Shown here: positions 51,009 to 60,515 of the stretch, piece after piece | Numbering within the stretch: the stretch's first letter is position 1 | Layout of the letters: each line of letters opens with the position of its first letter | DNA from: Cytobacillus oceanisediminis | Lineage (GTDB): Bacteria > Bacillota > Bacilli > Bacillales > Cytobacillaceae | DNA length: 64,000 nucleotides | Reading direction: 5' to 3' | Assembly (NCBI RefSeq): GCF_007830235.1 | Contig: NZ_VLKI01000022.1 | Span: forward strand, 1 to 64,000 | The notes under the pieces: model-generated | Seen by the model: only the letters and a program-made list of their open reading frames with translations | Told to the model about the DNA's origin: nothing | Databases searched by the model: none | Position numbers and translations under genes: made by a program

Positions 51009-51692
51009 TTGCATTATACAGCACCACTTTTACCTGAAGAAGTAATTGAACGGGCAAAGAAATTAAATTCAACACTAATCTCAGATGCGATGGGCTGCAC
51101 TGGTTCAATGGATCATAAAGTCAAACCAGTAGCCGCGGGAATGAAAGTAGTGGGAACGGCGCTAACAATAGATATGAGAGCAGGAGACAATCTCTTTTTA
51201 CATCAGGGAATTTATAGTGGTGGAGCAGGATATGTAATTGTAGCTGATGGAAAAGGGCATTCGGAAAATGCGTACCTTGGTGAATTAATGGCGGGTGCAG
51301 CAAAAGCAGTTGGACTTGAAGGAATTGTCATTGATGGTCTTGTCCGTGATAAAGAAATGCTTGGTAAAATCGGACTGCCGATTTTCGCGAAAGGATTCAT
51401 TCCGAACGGTCCATTCAAGAATGGTCCAGGAGCAATTAATACAGTTATTTCCTGCGCAGGTGTAGCTGTTCATCCTGGTGATTTAATTGTCGGTGATGAA
51501 GATGGAGTCGTTGTTGTTCCGAAAGAGAAGATTGAGGATGCCCTTCAGAAAGCAGAAAAAAAACTTGAATATGAAGAAAAGCGTTTAGAGACCATTGCAA
51601 ATTATGAAGAAGAACGCAAACGTGGCAACGTCGATGGAGTCAGCATCTCACCTCCTTGGCTGGAAAATAAAATCAAGGAATTCGGATATTAA
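51009..51692 (+). CDS. RraA-family aldolase/demethylmenaquinone methyltransferase-like protein
   Basis: A 227-residue protein of the RraA fold, whose catalytic members are 4-hydroxy-4-methyl-2-oxoglutarate or related aldolases. Motifs: SDAMGCTGSMDHKVKPVAAG, VVADGKGHSENAYLGELMAG and AKAVGLEGIVIDGLVRDKE; the metal site aspartate in DGLVRD fits. A TTG start with AAGGAAG before it. In a cluster with a carboxylate transporter and a DUF1932 dehydrogenase, an aldolase role is more likely than RNase regulation. Confidence 0.82.
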   Translation: MHYTAPLLPEEVIERAKKLNSTLISDAMGCTGSMDHKVKPVAAGMKVVGTALTIDMRAGDNLFLHQGIYSGGAGYVIVADGKGHSENAYLGELMAGAAKAVGLEGIVIDGLVRDKEMLGKIGLPIFAKGFIPNGPFKNGPGAINTVISCAGVAVHPGDLIVGDEDGVVVVPKEKIEDALQKAEKKLEYEEKRLETIANYEEERKRGNVDGVSISPPWLENKIKEFGY

Positions 51693-51709
51693 TAGGAGGT
51701 GGAAAGAAG

Positions 51710-52588
51710 ATGCATTTAGGATTTATCGGATTTGGAGAAGCAGCGTTTGAATTAGCGTCAGGCTTGAAACAACATGGATTAAAAAAAATTACTGCATATG
51801 ATCCACTTTGGAAAATGAAGACGTACCGTGGTTTAGTATTAAGTCGTGCAGAAAAAGCAAAAGTGGAACTCGTTGAGTCACCAGAGAAAGTTTTACAGAT
51901 AGCAGATTCAGTTATCGTTGCAGTACCAGCTGACAAAGCACTTGATGTAAGCAATCAGCTGAAGTCGCATTTACAAAACGGCTGTGTGTATATTGATGTA
52001 TCTGCATCCAGCCCGGATGTAAAGCGAAAAATAGCTGCCAATGTTAATGAACATGGCGGGAAATTTGTCGATGCAGCTATGATGGGACCACTTCCAGTTT
52101 ACAAGCATAAGGTCCCTATTCTTGCAAGTGGTGACGGTACTGATACTTTTATGGAATTAATGACTGCCTTTGAAATGAATATTACAAAAGTTAGTGAAGT
52201 TCCTGGAGAAGCGACAGCGGTTAAGTTAATCAGAAGTATCCACATGAAAGGAATTGCTGCCTTGTATTTCGAATTACTAGAAGCCGCTCATGAATTTAAT
52301 GTTGATAAACTTGTCATTGATTCAATAAGCGAAACCATGAATGGACACACATTTGAAGAAACAATGAATCGTCTCGTGACCGGTACGTCTATTCATGCGT
52401 TAAGACGTTCAATCGAACTTGGTGGCACCATTGAAATGTTAGAATCAGTCAACATTGATTCAGTGATGTCTCAGGCAGCAAAAACGAAACTTGAAAATCT
52501 TGCTAAAAAGAATTTAAGAGATTCTTTTAACGGTGCAAAGCCAGATCATTGGCTCCAAGTGATTGAAGCATGTAAAACAGCACATTAG
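51710..52588 (+). CDS. NAD(P)-dependent dehydrogenase with DUF1932 domain
   Basis: A 292-residue protein of the 6-phosphogluconate/3-hydroxyisobutyrate dehydrogenase superfamily. The N-terminal NAD fold is MHLGFIGFGEAAFELASGL, and the C-terminal DUF1932 domain is the all-helical part (SIHMKGIAALYFELLEAAHE). AGGAGGTGG before the ATG; 17 bases from the RraA gene. In other bacteria similar pairs act on hydroxy- or phospho-acids. The catalytic lysine is presumed near EATAVKLIRS. Confidence 0.82.
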   Translation: MHLGFIGFGEAAFELASGLKQHGLKKITAYDPLWKMKTYRGLVLSRAEKAKVELVESPEKVLQIADSVIVAVPADKALDVSNQLKSHLQNGCVYIDVSASSPDVKRKIAANVNEHGGKFVDAAMMGPLPVYKHKVPILASGDGTDTFMELMTAFEMNITKVSEVPGEATAVKLIRSIHMKGIAALYFELLEAAHEFNVDKLVIDSISETMNGHTFEETMNRLVTGTSIHALRRSIELGGTIEMLESVNIDSVMSQAAKTKLENLAKKNLRDSFNGAKPDHWLQVIEACKTAH

Positions 52589-52698
52589 TCACAAAATACA
52601 ACTTTGTAACTTGGCAATAAAGCCTTCCATTGAATATAACCATCCGGCGGACTAATCTATTTAGGTCTGCCTTTCTTCTTTAATGAGGGGGGGTAACA

Positions 52699-53868
52699 TT
52701 GATTAAAAAAAGGCTTGACCGCTATTTAGTATTTATGTGTACATGTTTATTTACGGTTAGTATTGCTGGTAGTCGACCACTTATCCCGTTATATGCGAAA
52801 CAACTGGGGGCGGAGAATATTCATATTGGTGTGATAATAGCCTTGTTCTCCATGTTGCCTTTATTGCTGTCTGTTAAAACGGGCACAGTGATTGATTACA
52901 TTGGTGTCAAAAAACCACTCATTTTTAGTATTGTCATAGGAAGCATTTCAATGTTGATATTGTCAATTTCAAGGGATTATATAGGAATTTACATATCGCA
53001 AATCTTTGCAGGATTTGCTCATTTAGTATTCGTACTCTCCATACAATCATATGCTGGGCACTTTTCAAAAAATAAGTTAAGAGAATATTATATTGCCATT
53101 TTTAGTATCGCTGTTGCATCAGGAAGCTTTGCTGGACCGGTGATTAGTGGATTTCTTACGGATACAATAAGTTATTCTTACGCTTTTTTAGTATTAGGAT
53201 TAATCATTTTAATTGCACTGCCCTTATCGTGGTTATTTCATGAAATACAGATAAAAGCACCAAAATCAATTGAACCGCATGAGAAAGCAGAAAAAGCTTT
53301 TCGATTATTGCAGGATTCACATTTACGAAAAGCGATATTAATTAGTTCGCTTGTATTGCTTGTAAAAGATGCATATATTGCTTTCTTTCCATTGCTGGCA
53401 GCAGAAAAAGGGGTTTCCACTTCAGTCATTGGTGTAATTATTTCATTAAATGCAGCCGCTGGTATCTTAATTCGCAGTATATTGCCGTGGATTGTCCAAC
53501 GTTATAAGCGGAAAATGATTATTATCATTTCAATTATCATGGCAGGGATTATATATATGATAAATCCGTTCGTCGATCATGTGATATGGCTTTGTATCCT
53601 TGGCTTTATTCTTGGTTTTTGCTCGGGAATAGGACAGCCTTTGTCCATTTTCGTTACAATAATAGCTCTGCCCAAGGATCGGATAGCAGAAGGTCTTGGT
53701 CTTAGGCTTATGTTTAATAAAGTTACGCAAGTAGTGGCACCGTTATCATTAGGTGCAGTATCTGGGGTGGTTGGCATGTCGGGTGTATTCTATTTATGTG
53801 GCGCGGTGATTTTAGCAGGCGGCATTCAGCCATGCAAGTCTCTTTTTTACAAAAAATACAAAAGGTGA
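52699..53868 (+). CDS. MFS transporter
   Basis: A 389-residue 12-helix carrier of the major facilitator family. N-terminal SRPLIPLYAKQLGAENIHIGV and the TGTVIDYIGVKKPLIFSI loop are typical. It starts at TTG 52699 after GAGGGGGGG. Lies on the same strand just before the RpiR regulator, so it may export or import a cluster metabolite. It ends with a truncated-looking tail (LFYKKYKR). Confidence 0.8.
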   Translation: MIKKRLDRYLVFMCTCLFTVSIAGSRPLIPLYAKQLGAENIHIGVIIALFSMLPLLLSVKTGTVIDYIGVKKPLIFSIVIGSISMLILSISRDYIGIYISQIFAGFAHLVFVLSIQSYAGHFSKNKLREYYIAIFSIAVASGSFAGPVISGFLTDTISYSYAFLVLGLIILIALPLSWLFHEIQIKAPKSIEPHEKAEKAFRLLQDSHLRKAILISSLVLLVKDAYIAFFPLLAAEKGVSTSVIGVIISLNAAAGILIRSILPWIVQRYKRKMIIIISIIMAGIIYMINPFVDHVIWLCILGFILGFCSGIGQPLSIFVTIIALPKDRIAEGLGLRLMFNKVTQVVAPLSLGAVSGVVGMSGVFYLCGAVILAGGIQPCKSLFYKKYKR

Positions 53869-53934
53869 TATTATTACTTTATAGATAAAAGGCGGAAAAT
53901 TTACAACAAATCGTGTCTGTATGGAGAGAATTAT

Positions 53935-54786
53935 ATGGAAAATCCAATAGTAAAGCTGCAGCAGAAAATATCGGAATTGACGGAAACACAGCGTAGAGTT
54001 GCAGACTACATTATAAAGCATCCACTAGATGTTGCTTTTTTAACAGTCGATCAACTAGCTGCTATTGTCGGAACAAGTACAACCACCATCATGCGATTGA
54101 CATTCAGTGTCGGCTATTCAGGATACACTGAATTTCAAAAAGGTCTTCAAGAAAATTTGCGCCATCAGGCTGCACCTCAAACAAGATTGGAAGCCAACAT
54201 AAAAGGGATTAGTGGGAATAATTTGTGGAGTCGCTACGCAGAAAGCCAAATTAACAGTATACAAGATACAATTAATATGACTTCACCGGAATCACTTGAA
54301 CAAGCAATGGATATGATTACTTCTGCGAAACGAATCATTTGCACAAGTGTTCGAAGCGGATTGCCAATAGCACAGTATTTAACGCACGGATTGAACCGTC
54401 TATTTGGAAATGCTCAGCTGGTTGTCGCAGATGTTAGTGATTGGGCCGACAGTGTTGTGAATATGAATTCTAATGATTTACTTATCGCTATAAGCTTTCC
54501 ACGATATGCTAGAAGAATTATTGACTTTGCTAAAATAGCAAAAGATAACGGAGTGCAGGTTGTATCAATTACAGATAGTTATTCCTCTCCACTTGTGAAG
54601 TATTCTGATCTAATTCTTCTTTGCAACTCTAGCAGTATCGCTTTTCATAATTCTGCAGTTTCGTCTATGTTCATAGCCGATTATTTAATTAGCGCACTTG
54701 CGATCAATTCCCCAGAGAAAACGAAGGAACGTTTAGATAAGGTAAATTCAATTTTGACAGGTATGAATTATCACCATCTAAATTAA
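53935..54786 (+). CDS. MurR/RpiR-family regulator
   Basis: A 283-residue regulator with an N-terminal RpiR HTH (VKLQQKISELTETQRRVADY, then LAAIVGTSTTTIMRLTFSVG) and a C-terminal SIS domain (ICTSVRSGLPIAQYLTHGLN, then DLLIAISFPRYARRIIDFAK). RpiR proteins sense phosphosugars or related acids. As the last gene of the tct-RraA cluster it probably controls it. Confidence 0.85.
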   Translation: MENPIVKLQQKISELTETQRRVADYIIKHPLDVAFLTVDQLAAIVGTSTTTIMRLTFSVGYSGYTEFQKGLQENLRHQAAPQTRLEANIKGISGNNLWSRYAESQINSIQDTINMTSPESLEQAMDMITSAKRIICTSVRSGLPIAQYLTHGLNRLFGNAQLVVADVSDWADSVVNMNSNDLLIAISFPRYARRIIDFAKIAKDNGVQVVSITDSYSSPLVKYSDLILLCNSSSIAFHNSAVSSMFIADYLISALAINSPEKTKERLDKVNSILTGMNYHHLN

Positions 54787-54892
54787 TACTCATAGGGAAT
54801 GTTTATCATAATTGCTTCATTCTAAAATAAACACATAATTACAAACCCCGCACCTTCGCAACGAACATAGTTATCTGGCGCTTTTCAAAATA
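54787..54892. other. Short intergenic region
   Basis: AT-rich; nothing recognised. Confidence 0.4.
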
Positions 54893-55275
54893 AAGATGGA
54901 TTCCCGGCTTGAGGGGGGTGATCCCCGATTAGAGCTGTGGAGTCATGATTAGAAGGTGTAGAAACCCAAGTCAAGGGGATAGATAACCGGTTAAAGGGTG
55001 TAGAAATCCAAGCAAGTCAAGGGGATAGATACCCGGCTGATTAGAGTTGAAGATACGGTAAACAGAATTGAAGTCCCACAGGCTGAAGATATAATTCCAT
55101 GTAAAAATGCAAATAAAGAAAACGGATTTTGAAATGGAATACTTGAGCAATAGGATAACAGAAATGGACAAGCGCCTTTTTAACATCGAAAAAAGCAATG
55201 GAAATTTATTAAAAATAATAGAGGTATAGTTGGGCAGAGTTGCTGTCTGATTATACCTTTTTTTATTTAGCATTA
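54893..55275 (+). repeat. Dispersed coiled-coil/terminator repeat, copy 3 (with heptad expansion)
   Basis: A near full-length but broken copy of the coiled-coil gene at 18282-18563. Segments such as GTCAAGGGGATAGATA appear more than once, reflecting expansion of the heptad repeat, and several stops and frameshifts are present. The 3' end and terminator (55219-55264) are the same as in copies 1 and 2. Confidence 0.75.
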
Positions 55276-55769
55276 GGACAGAAGGGGGATAGGAAAAATT
55301 AGGTGAATGAAATTAGGAACTTAAGCCTCCATGGACTGCTATCTCTTGAATAACGGCTGTATACAGAGGATCCGAGAGTTATATTAAGAATATGTCTTAG
55401 GGAATCCTTCTAAGCAGGGATTGTTGGACTAGAGTACTAAATAAGCGCCTTTTTCGTATGTGATTGGTTTAGCGCATTTTGTTAAAATTAATATATTCCC
55501 CAAAAAAGTCTGTAAACTAATTCATACTAAATACCTCTGCCGTATTCAATCTATCTAATTTCCCAATATCCAAAAAAGATGGACAATGGTTTTACGTTAT
55601 TTAGAATGTCGTCGTTAAGAGTAATTAAATATACGCAATAATTGAGGGTTCGTTTCGTTTGTATTATTACATAAAAAATACTTTAATCATGTGCTTTTGC
55701 ATTTTATATGTTTACCAATCGAAGTAAAACCCTCTGCGAATAGATCAAAGATGGGAGTTAAAATTTAAT
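55276..55769. other. Intergenic stretch before the second BCCT gene
   Basis: About 0.5 kb without a gene; presumably holds the BCCT promoter. A possible osmotic-stress element was not found. Confidence 0.4.
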
Positions 55770-57326
55770 ATGAAAAAGGCTTCAACTGTTTTTTATGTAT
55801 CATTAGCATTCGTGATTTGTCTTGTTTTGATGGGCATCACGATGCCCGCATCGTTAGAACAGATCACAAGCAGTACACAAGGGATGATTACGAATTCATT
55901 CGGGTGGTATTACCTTTTGGTTGTTTCGTTGTTTGTGTTTGCGTGCTTCTATTTATTAGTGAGTCCAATTGGCCGGATTAAGCTCGGGAAACAGGGGGAC
56001 AAGCCTGAGTTTTCCCGTCCAACTTGGCTTGCGATGCTTTTTAGTGCAGGTATCGGGGTTGGGTTAACTTTTTATGGTACTGCTGAACCAATTAGCCATT
56101 ACATCGTTAGTTCTCCTACAGGTCAAGAGGGCACGGACCAAGGGGTTAAGGATGCGATGAGGTTTACTTTCTTTCATTGGGGAATCCATGCATGGGCCAT
56201 CTATGGTTCGGTTGCATTGGCTCTAGCTTATTTTACCTTTAGAAAAGGTGAGCGGAGTTTAATTAGCAGAACGTTACGGCCGCTGATTGGGAAGCATGCA
56301 GATGGACCTGTCGGGAAGGCGATTGATGTCATTGCGGTCATTTCTACGGTGATAGGGGTCGCTACCACTTTGGGATTTGGTGCGATGCAAATTAACGGGG
56401 GACTCTCTTACCTATTTGAAATACCTAGTACGATGACAACTCAAACCGTCATCATTCTCGCTGTTACAGTCTTATTTATGATTTCTGCTTTAACAGGTCT
56501 AAGCAAAGGGATTAAGCTCCTAAGTAATGTGAATATGGGGCTTTCGGCTGTCCTCTTCTTGATTGTATTTATTTTTGGACCGACACTTTTTACACTGAAT
56601 TTATTTACAGATACGATAGGGGCTTATATGCAAAACTTCATTAACATGAGTTTTCGGATTGCACCGATGAACGAAGAAGCCCGCAGCTGGATTAATGGGT
56701 GGACGATCTTTTACTGGGCATGGTGGATTGCATGGGCTCCATTTGTTGGTGTGTTTATTGCTAGAGTCTCAAAGGGTCGAACGATTCGTGAGTTTGTAGT
56801 ATATGTCCTGCTCGTTCCGTCAGTTATCAGTTTCCTTTGGTTTACAACCTTTGGGAGTGCAGCCATTGTCACTGAAAATTCAGGGCTCCTTTCCATTTCA
56901 TCATTAGCTGTTGAGGAATCCCTTTTCGGCGTGTTAGAAGGATTTCCGTTCGGCATGGCATTATCCCTTTTAACCATCTTGATTATTGTAACGTTCTTTG
57001 TTACATCGGCGGACTCTGGTACATTTGTTCTAGGGATGATGACAACGAATGGCTCTCAAAATCCTAGTACATCGATTAAAGTTACTTGGGGAGTCTTTCT
57101 CTCGTCTACTTCGCTAGCACTCCTTTATTCTGGGGGCCTGCAAGCTCTTCAAAACACAATGATTATTGCAGCATTGCCATTTTCAGTCATTATCGTGTTA
57201 ATGGTAGCTAGCTTATTTAAATCTTTAAAACAGGAAGCAATAGAGCTCGGACTCGGTCAGATTAGAATGGATCGGAAGTTAAATGTTGATAAACAAAGCA
57301 AAGAGGATATTAAGGAAGCTGGATAA
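55770..57326 (+). CDS. BCCT-family transporter (betaine/choline type)
   Basis: A 518-residue sodium-coupled carrier of the betaine/choline/carnitine family. Diagnostic blocks: SAGIGVGLTFYGTAEPISHY and TIFYWAWWIAWAPFVGVFIA with RVSKGRTIREF. It differs from the carrier at 31760 in many places, so it is not a recent duplicate. The N-terminus KKASTVFYVSLAFVICLVLM begins the first helix. Substrate not assigned. Confidence 0.88.
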   Translation: MKKASTVFYVSLAFVICLVLMGITMPASLEQITSSTQGMITNSFGWYYLLVVSLFVFACFYLLVSPIGRIKLGKQGDKPEFSRPTWLAMLFSAGIGVGLTFYGTAEPISHYIVSSPTGQEGTDQGVKDAMRFTFFHWGIHAWAIYGSVALALAYFTFRKGERSLISRTLRPLIGKHADGPVGKAIDVIAVISTVIGVATTLGFGAMQINGGLSYLFEIPSTMTTQTVIILAVTVLFMISALTGLSKGIKLLSNVNMGLSAVLFLIVFIFGPTLFTLNLFTDTIGAYMQNFINMSFRIAPMNEEARSWINGWTIFYWAWWIAWAPFVGVFIARVSKGRTIREFVVYVLLVPSVISFLWFTTFGSAAIVTENSGLLSISSLAVEESLFGVLEGFPFGMALSLLTILIIVTFFVTSADSGTFVLGMMTTNGSQNPSTSIKVTWGVFLSSTSLALLYSGGLQALQNTMIIAALPFSVIIVLMVASLFKSLKQEAIELGLGQIRMDRKLNVDKQSKEDIKEAG

Positions 57327-57338
57327 ACGATATCCATT

Positions 57339-57385
57339 AAACAAGGCAATGTTTCAACTGTGGTTGGGACGTTGCTTGTTTATAT
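57339..57385 (+). terminator. Terminator after the second BCCT gene
   Basis: AAACAAGGCAATGT pairs with ACGTTGCTTGTTT (57339-57381) with one bulge and G-U pairs; T-containing tail. Confidence 0.7.
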
Positions 57386-57698
57386 TAAAAGCAATTCTGA
57401 TATGTTTGTTTTTATTATTTCTTCTTGGTTTAATTTCTTAGGAGTGCAATACGGAAGTGGTACTACACAGTAATCTTATTCAACGAAAGCAGAGAGCAGC
57501 TCCTTTTTCTTCTTCGACCTAACGCTGCAGTTTAGTTGCATAAGAATAGATTCCAGAAGATCGTCATTAGAGTCGATCTTTTTCTTTTCACTGTTTCAGG
57601 TAAAAAAGTTACGATTGAAAGCACGTTGGAACCAAATTTATAGTGATAATATTTTATGAATCAGCAAAAGATAGTGTTTAGGAAAGGAGGGAATGCGA
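57386..57698. other. Intergenic region
   Basis: Contains a possible terminator hairpin (57557-57588: AAGATCG/CGATCTT then Ts). No gene seen. Confidence 0.4.
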
Positions 57699-58082
57699 AT
57701 GCCTGTGAAAAAGTGGTTAACAGGATCGGTCGTTTTGCTTGTAATGGTTGTGGCAACTCTATGCTCACTCGGCGTATCTGCCGAATCCGCTGTTGTAACT
57801 CAGCCTATGGAGACGGAGAAATCGATAGAGGTCGAGTTGAACGATGATTACTTTAATCCGAAAGTCATCACTATTCCAAATGGAACAACCACAACGTTGA
57901 TATTGAAAAACAAAGGTAAGAAAGAGCACACCTTCACAGTGGAAAAGCTGGGAATTGACGCCGAGGTCCAGCCAGGAAAAGAAAAAAACATTACCGTGAA
58001 ACCGAAACAGCCCGGTACATATGAACTGATATGTCGGTACCATTTCCAGGAAGGAATGGTTGGAAAAGTAATAGTCAAATAA
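57699..58082 (+). CDS. Secreted cupredoxin-type copper protein
   Basis: A 127-residue exported protein. A Sec signal peptide (residues 1-28, MPVKKWLTGSVVLLVMVV then an ala-rich end SVSA-type) precedes a cupredoxin domain. Type 1 copper ligands are visible: histidine in KKEHTFTVE, then cysteine, histidine and methionine in LICRYHFQEGMVGKV. It resembles plastocyanin/ amicyanin-like domains with the closing Cys-x2-His-x4-Met ligand pattern. ATG 57699 lies 8 bases after GGAGG; an ATG at 57693 is too close to the site. Confidence 0.8.
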   Translation: MPVKKWLTGSVVLLVMVVATLCSLGVSAESAVVTQPMETEKSIEVELNDDYFNPKVITIPNGTTTTLILKNKGKKEHTFTVEKLGIDAEVQPGKEKNITVKPKQPGTYELICRYHFQEGMVGKVIVK

Positions 58083-58084
58083 AA

Positions 58085-58113
58085 TGCAGGGCCGATAAGG
58101 CCTTGCTTTATTT
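58085..58113 (+). terminator. Terminator of the cupredoxin gene
   Basis: GCAGGGCC pairs with GGCCTTGC (58085-58106), then TTTATTT. Confidence 0.75.
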
Positions 58114-58343
58114 AATTGGCAAAGAAATGTACTATTACTATCCAGACATCATTAACAGCGAACTTCCCTCTCAAACGGATATTCTCTCCTTAGTATTGTC
58201 GGTTAAGTTTTAGAGAGATTTTTAATTAGCTTATTTTTTTACACAGGATATTGATGTTTGGATTATTAATAAAAGTTCAACATCCGATAAATGGAAAATA
58301 TAATGTATGGTAACGTATATGCCATTTAGAATGAGGTGGAAGG
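58114..58343. other. Intergenic region
   Basis: No gene recognised; the end carries GAGGTGG before the next GTG start. Confidence 0.4.
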
Positions 58344-58904
58344 GTGTATTTTTTAAAACCTATTTCTGATGAGGTTCGTTTATCTAACATAATATTCAAT
58401 AAACATAAAAAAACGATGAGGCTCATTATAGGGTCTATTTTTGCCTGTATTGCTGCTATTCTACAGGCTGCTGGTGGCTTTTTACCAGGTATAGGATATT
58501 TTTTAAGTGCGCTTGCCACTGCACCTATTCTGTTATGTTCCATGTTTTCCATTCCATTTGGAGTAATGTCCTACTTTCTGACAATAATGTTATTATTCAT
58601 CCTACAGCCAACTGAACTAATTGTATTTCCGTTTACAACAGGATTGTTAGGACTTGGCATAGGGGCATCTTTTTACTTTTTTAGGAAGAGATTAAGTATT
58701 ATTGCTACTGGTGCGATTCTTTTAATATTAGGAATTATAAGTCTATTATTTATTTTTCACTTTCCAGTTTTAGGTCCGGCCTTCTCTGTTTCCTTTTCAT
58801 TTCTAACAACTGGAAGTATCTTTTTATTTGCTTTCCTTTATAGCTGGTTATGGGTTGAAATGGCTTTAATCATTTTTAAAAGATTAAAAATGATTATAAT
58901 TTAG
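58344..58904 (+). CDS. Membrane protein, 186 aa, unassigned
   Basis: An integral membrane protein with about five hydrophobic helices (IIGSIFACIAAILQAAGGFL, then ATAPILLCSMFSIPFGVMSY, LSIIATGAILLILGIISLLF). The overall pattern resembles small ECF-type S components or YybS-like proteins, but I cannot assign it. GTG start with GAGGTGGAAGG before it. Stands alone between the cupredoxin gene and the converging sugar dehydrogenase. Confidence 0.65.
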   Translation: MYFLKPISDEVRLSNIIFNKHKKTMRLIIGSIFACIAAILQAAGGFLPGIGYFLSALATAPILLCSMFSIPFGVMSYFLTIMLLFILQPTELIVFPFTTGLLGLGIGASFYFFRKRLSIIATGAILLILGIISLLFIFHFPVLGPAFSVSFSFLTTGSIFLFAFLYSWLWVEMALIIFKRLKMIII

Positions 58905-58991
58905 TGATCCTCCATTCCATGGTTTTAAGTTCGATTCATTAAATCCAGGTAAGAGATTTATCAAGATTAAGTAGAATTTTATAGTTATAAT
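58905..58991. other. Short gap between converging genes
   Basis: AT-rich; no hairpin of note. Confidence 0.35.
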
Positions 58992-60404
58992 TCATGGAAC
59001 TATTTCAAAAACGGTGCCTTGGTTAAAATCAGTCACTTTCATAGAGCCATAAACCCCTAAATATAACCTGGTTTGATTCAGATTCGTTCCCAAATTAACA
59101 TAATAGGCTGATTGAGATCCAAAATCATAATCGGTTTGGATCACACTAAAATCATTTTGTTTACCACTTAGTCTTACGGTGGTATAAGCTAAAGCCCCTC
59201 TAACCTGAGGTTGAGATTCTTTCCGGGCAAGATCGGTAAACACAACTCTTCCTGTTAAACCAGGAATTCTTTTCCCCATATAGGCTTGTACTCCTGTAAG
59301 TGCAGTTCCTCCAAACTTATCGGGTCTGGTATCTTTATGAAAATAACTAGTTAAAGGCTGAAGACGACTCCCTGAAAGTGCTGCTGCTTCATTGTAATAA
59401 GCAATTGTTTTCTCATCTAAAGTCGGATTGTTAGTGCAGCCTCTTATAATCGAAGCAGGAAAAGAACCTTCCCAACCTCGCCAGCCAAAGTTAATAAATC
59501 CTTCTTTGTCAGGTTCAGAATTCATGAAAGAAGCTTGGATAAGTTTAGTAACCGGTATTGGTTTATAATGAACGAATGAAAAAATCGACTCGACCAAATC
59601 CTGACCGACATTTCCCGCATATTTAATATACTGATTATAGTGCCTTTGAAATGAAATGCCTGGTATATTGCGAACCCCTTTGGCCATTACCGTGAGTGTT
59701 TCCTGAATAGTTGTGGGAAGTTCATTAAAACGTGTGACAATGGGTGGATTATTGATGTATTTATTCTTACCTACATCAATTTCAATTATTTTACCAGCGA
59801 TTTCCAGATCGTCCTGGCTTAAGTTAAATGGATCATAGCCTGATCCACCATCTCCGGTTGTTAAAACAAGTTTTCCTGTTTCAGGTGAAAAGTTTAAACT
59901 ATTGACCCCATTGTGATTTGAAAATGGTCTTCTTAAGTTAAGTAATGTCCGTCGTTTTTGGGGCTGACCATTCGATTGTAAAATCCATTCTTCAATTGTA
60001 TCAATATGATCATATTGAGTTTCTCTATTTATCCACCTTAGGTTTATGGTTCTAGCATCACAGGGGTTAGGATTAAAAGATTCAGGGAGAGCACCTGGTC
60101 CTTGTGTCCCAGCTACTGAATAATGAAGATAAAACAGACCGTTATAATAAAATTCGGGATGAAAGGCTAGCCCCAGCAATCCCCGTTCATCATATCCACC
60201 ACCAGAAACACCTAGTTTTAGGATTCGCGGGCGAATATCTAAAAAAGTCCTTAAACTTGAGTTTCCTATGTAAAAGATCTCTCCTACCTGGGTTGCAATA
60301 AATAATCTTTCAATTGAGTCACCAGGAAGTATAGTTGTTTTCAAAACAGTAGGTAAATTAATTTTACTCGCAATGGGCCGTAAACCAACCTTAACTTTTA
60401 TCAA
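58992..60404 (-). CDS. PQQ-dependent sugar dehydrogenase family protein (GSDH type)
   Basis: A 470-residue six-bladed beta-propeller of the soluble aldose/sorbosone dehydrogenase type. Landmarks: DERGLLGLAFHPEFYYNGLF (about residue 73-92), RRPFSNHNGVNSLNFSPETG (the catalytic histidine lies in SNHNG) and TTGDGGSGYDPFNLSQD. No signal peptide is visible, though most relatives are exported. It begins at TTG 60404 after AAGGAG. PQQ biosynthesis genes are not in the window, so the cofactor may be taken up or the role may differ. Confidence 0.8.
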   Translation of the reverse strand: MIKVKVGLRPIASKINLPTVLKTTILPGDSIERLFIATQVGEIFYIGNSSLRTFLDIRPRILKLGVSGGGYDERGLLGLAFHPEFYYNGLFYLHYSVAGTQGPGALPESFNPNPCDARTINLRWINRETQYDHIDTIEEWILQSNGQPQKRRTLLNLRRPFSNHNGVNSLNFSPETGKLVLTTGDGGSGYDPFNLSQDDLEIAGKIIEIDVGKNKYINNPPIVTRFNELPTTIQETLTVMAKGVRNIPGISFQRHYNQYIKYAGNVGQDLVESIFSFVHYKPIPVTKLIQASFMNSEPDKEGFINFGWRGWEGSFPASIIRGCTNNPTLDEKTIAYYNEAAALSGSRLQPLTSYFHKDTRPDKFGGTALTGVQAYMGKRIPGLTGRVVFTDLARKESQPQVRGALAYTTVRLSGKQNDFSVIQTDYDFGSQSAYYVNLGTNLNQTRLYLGVYGSMKVTDFNQGTVFEIVP

Positions 60405-60515
60405 CTAAGTTTGCACTCCTTCTTATTGTTTTCTTTAATAAGAATATGATTGGAACGGTTTATTAGTACCAAATTAGGCCGGGGAATCTAAGGGACAGGC
60501 TTTTAGTTATCCTAA
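60405..60515. other. Short intergenic region
   Basis: AT-rich; no element recognised. Confidence 0.35.

Noticed and set aside
54893-55275. Tandem GTCAAGGGGATAGATA segments as a CRISPR-like array
   Set aside because: The spacing and sequence are explained by heptad repeats of the coiled-coil gene; no constant-length spacers.
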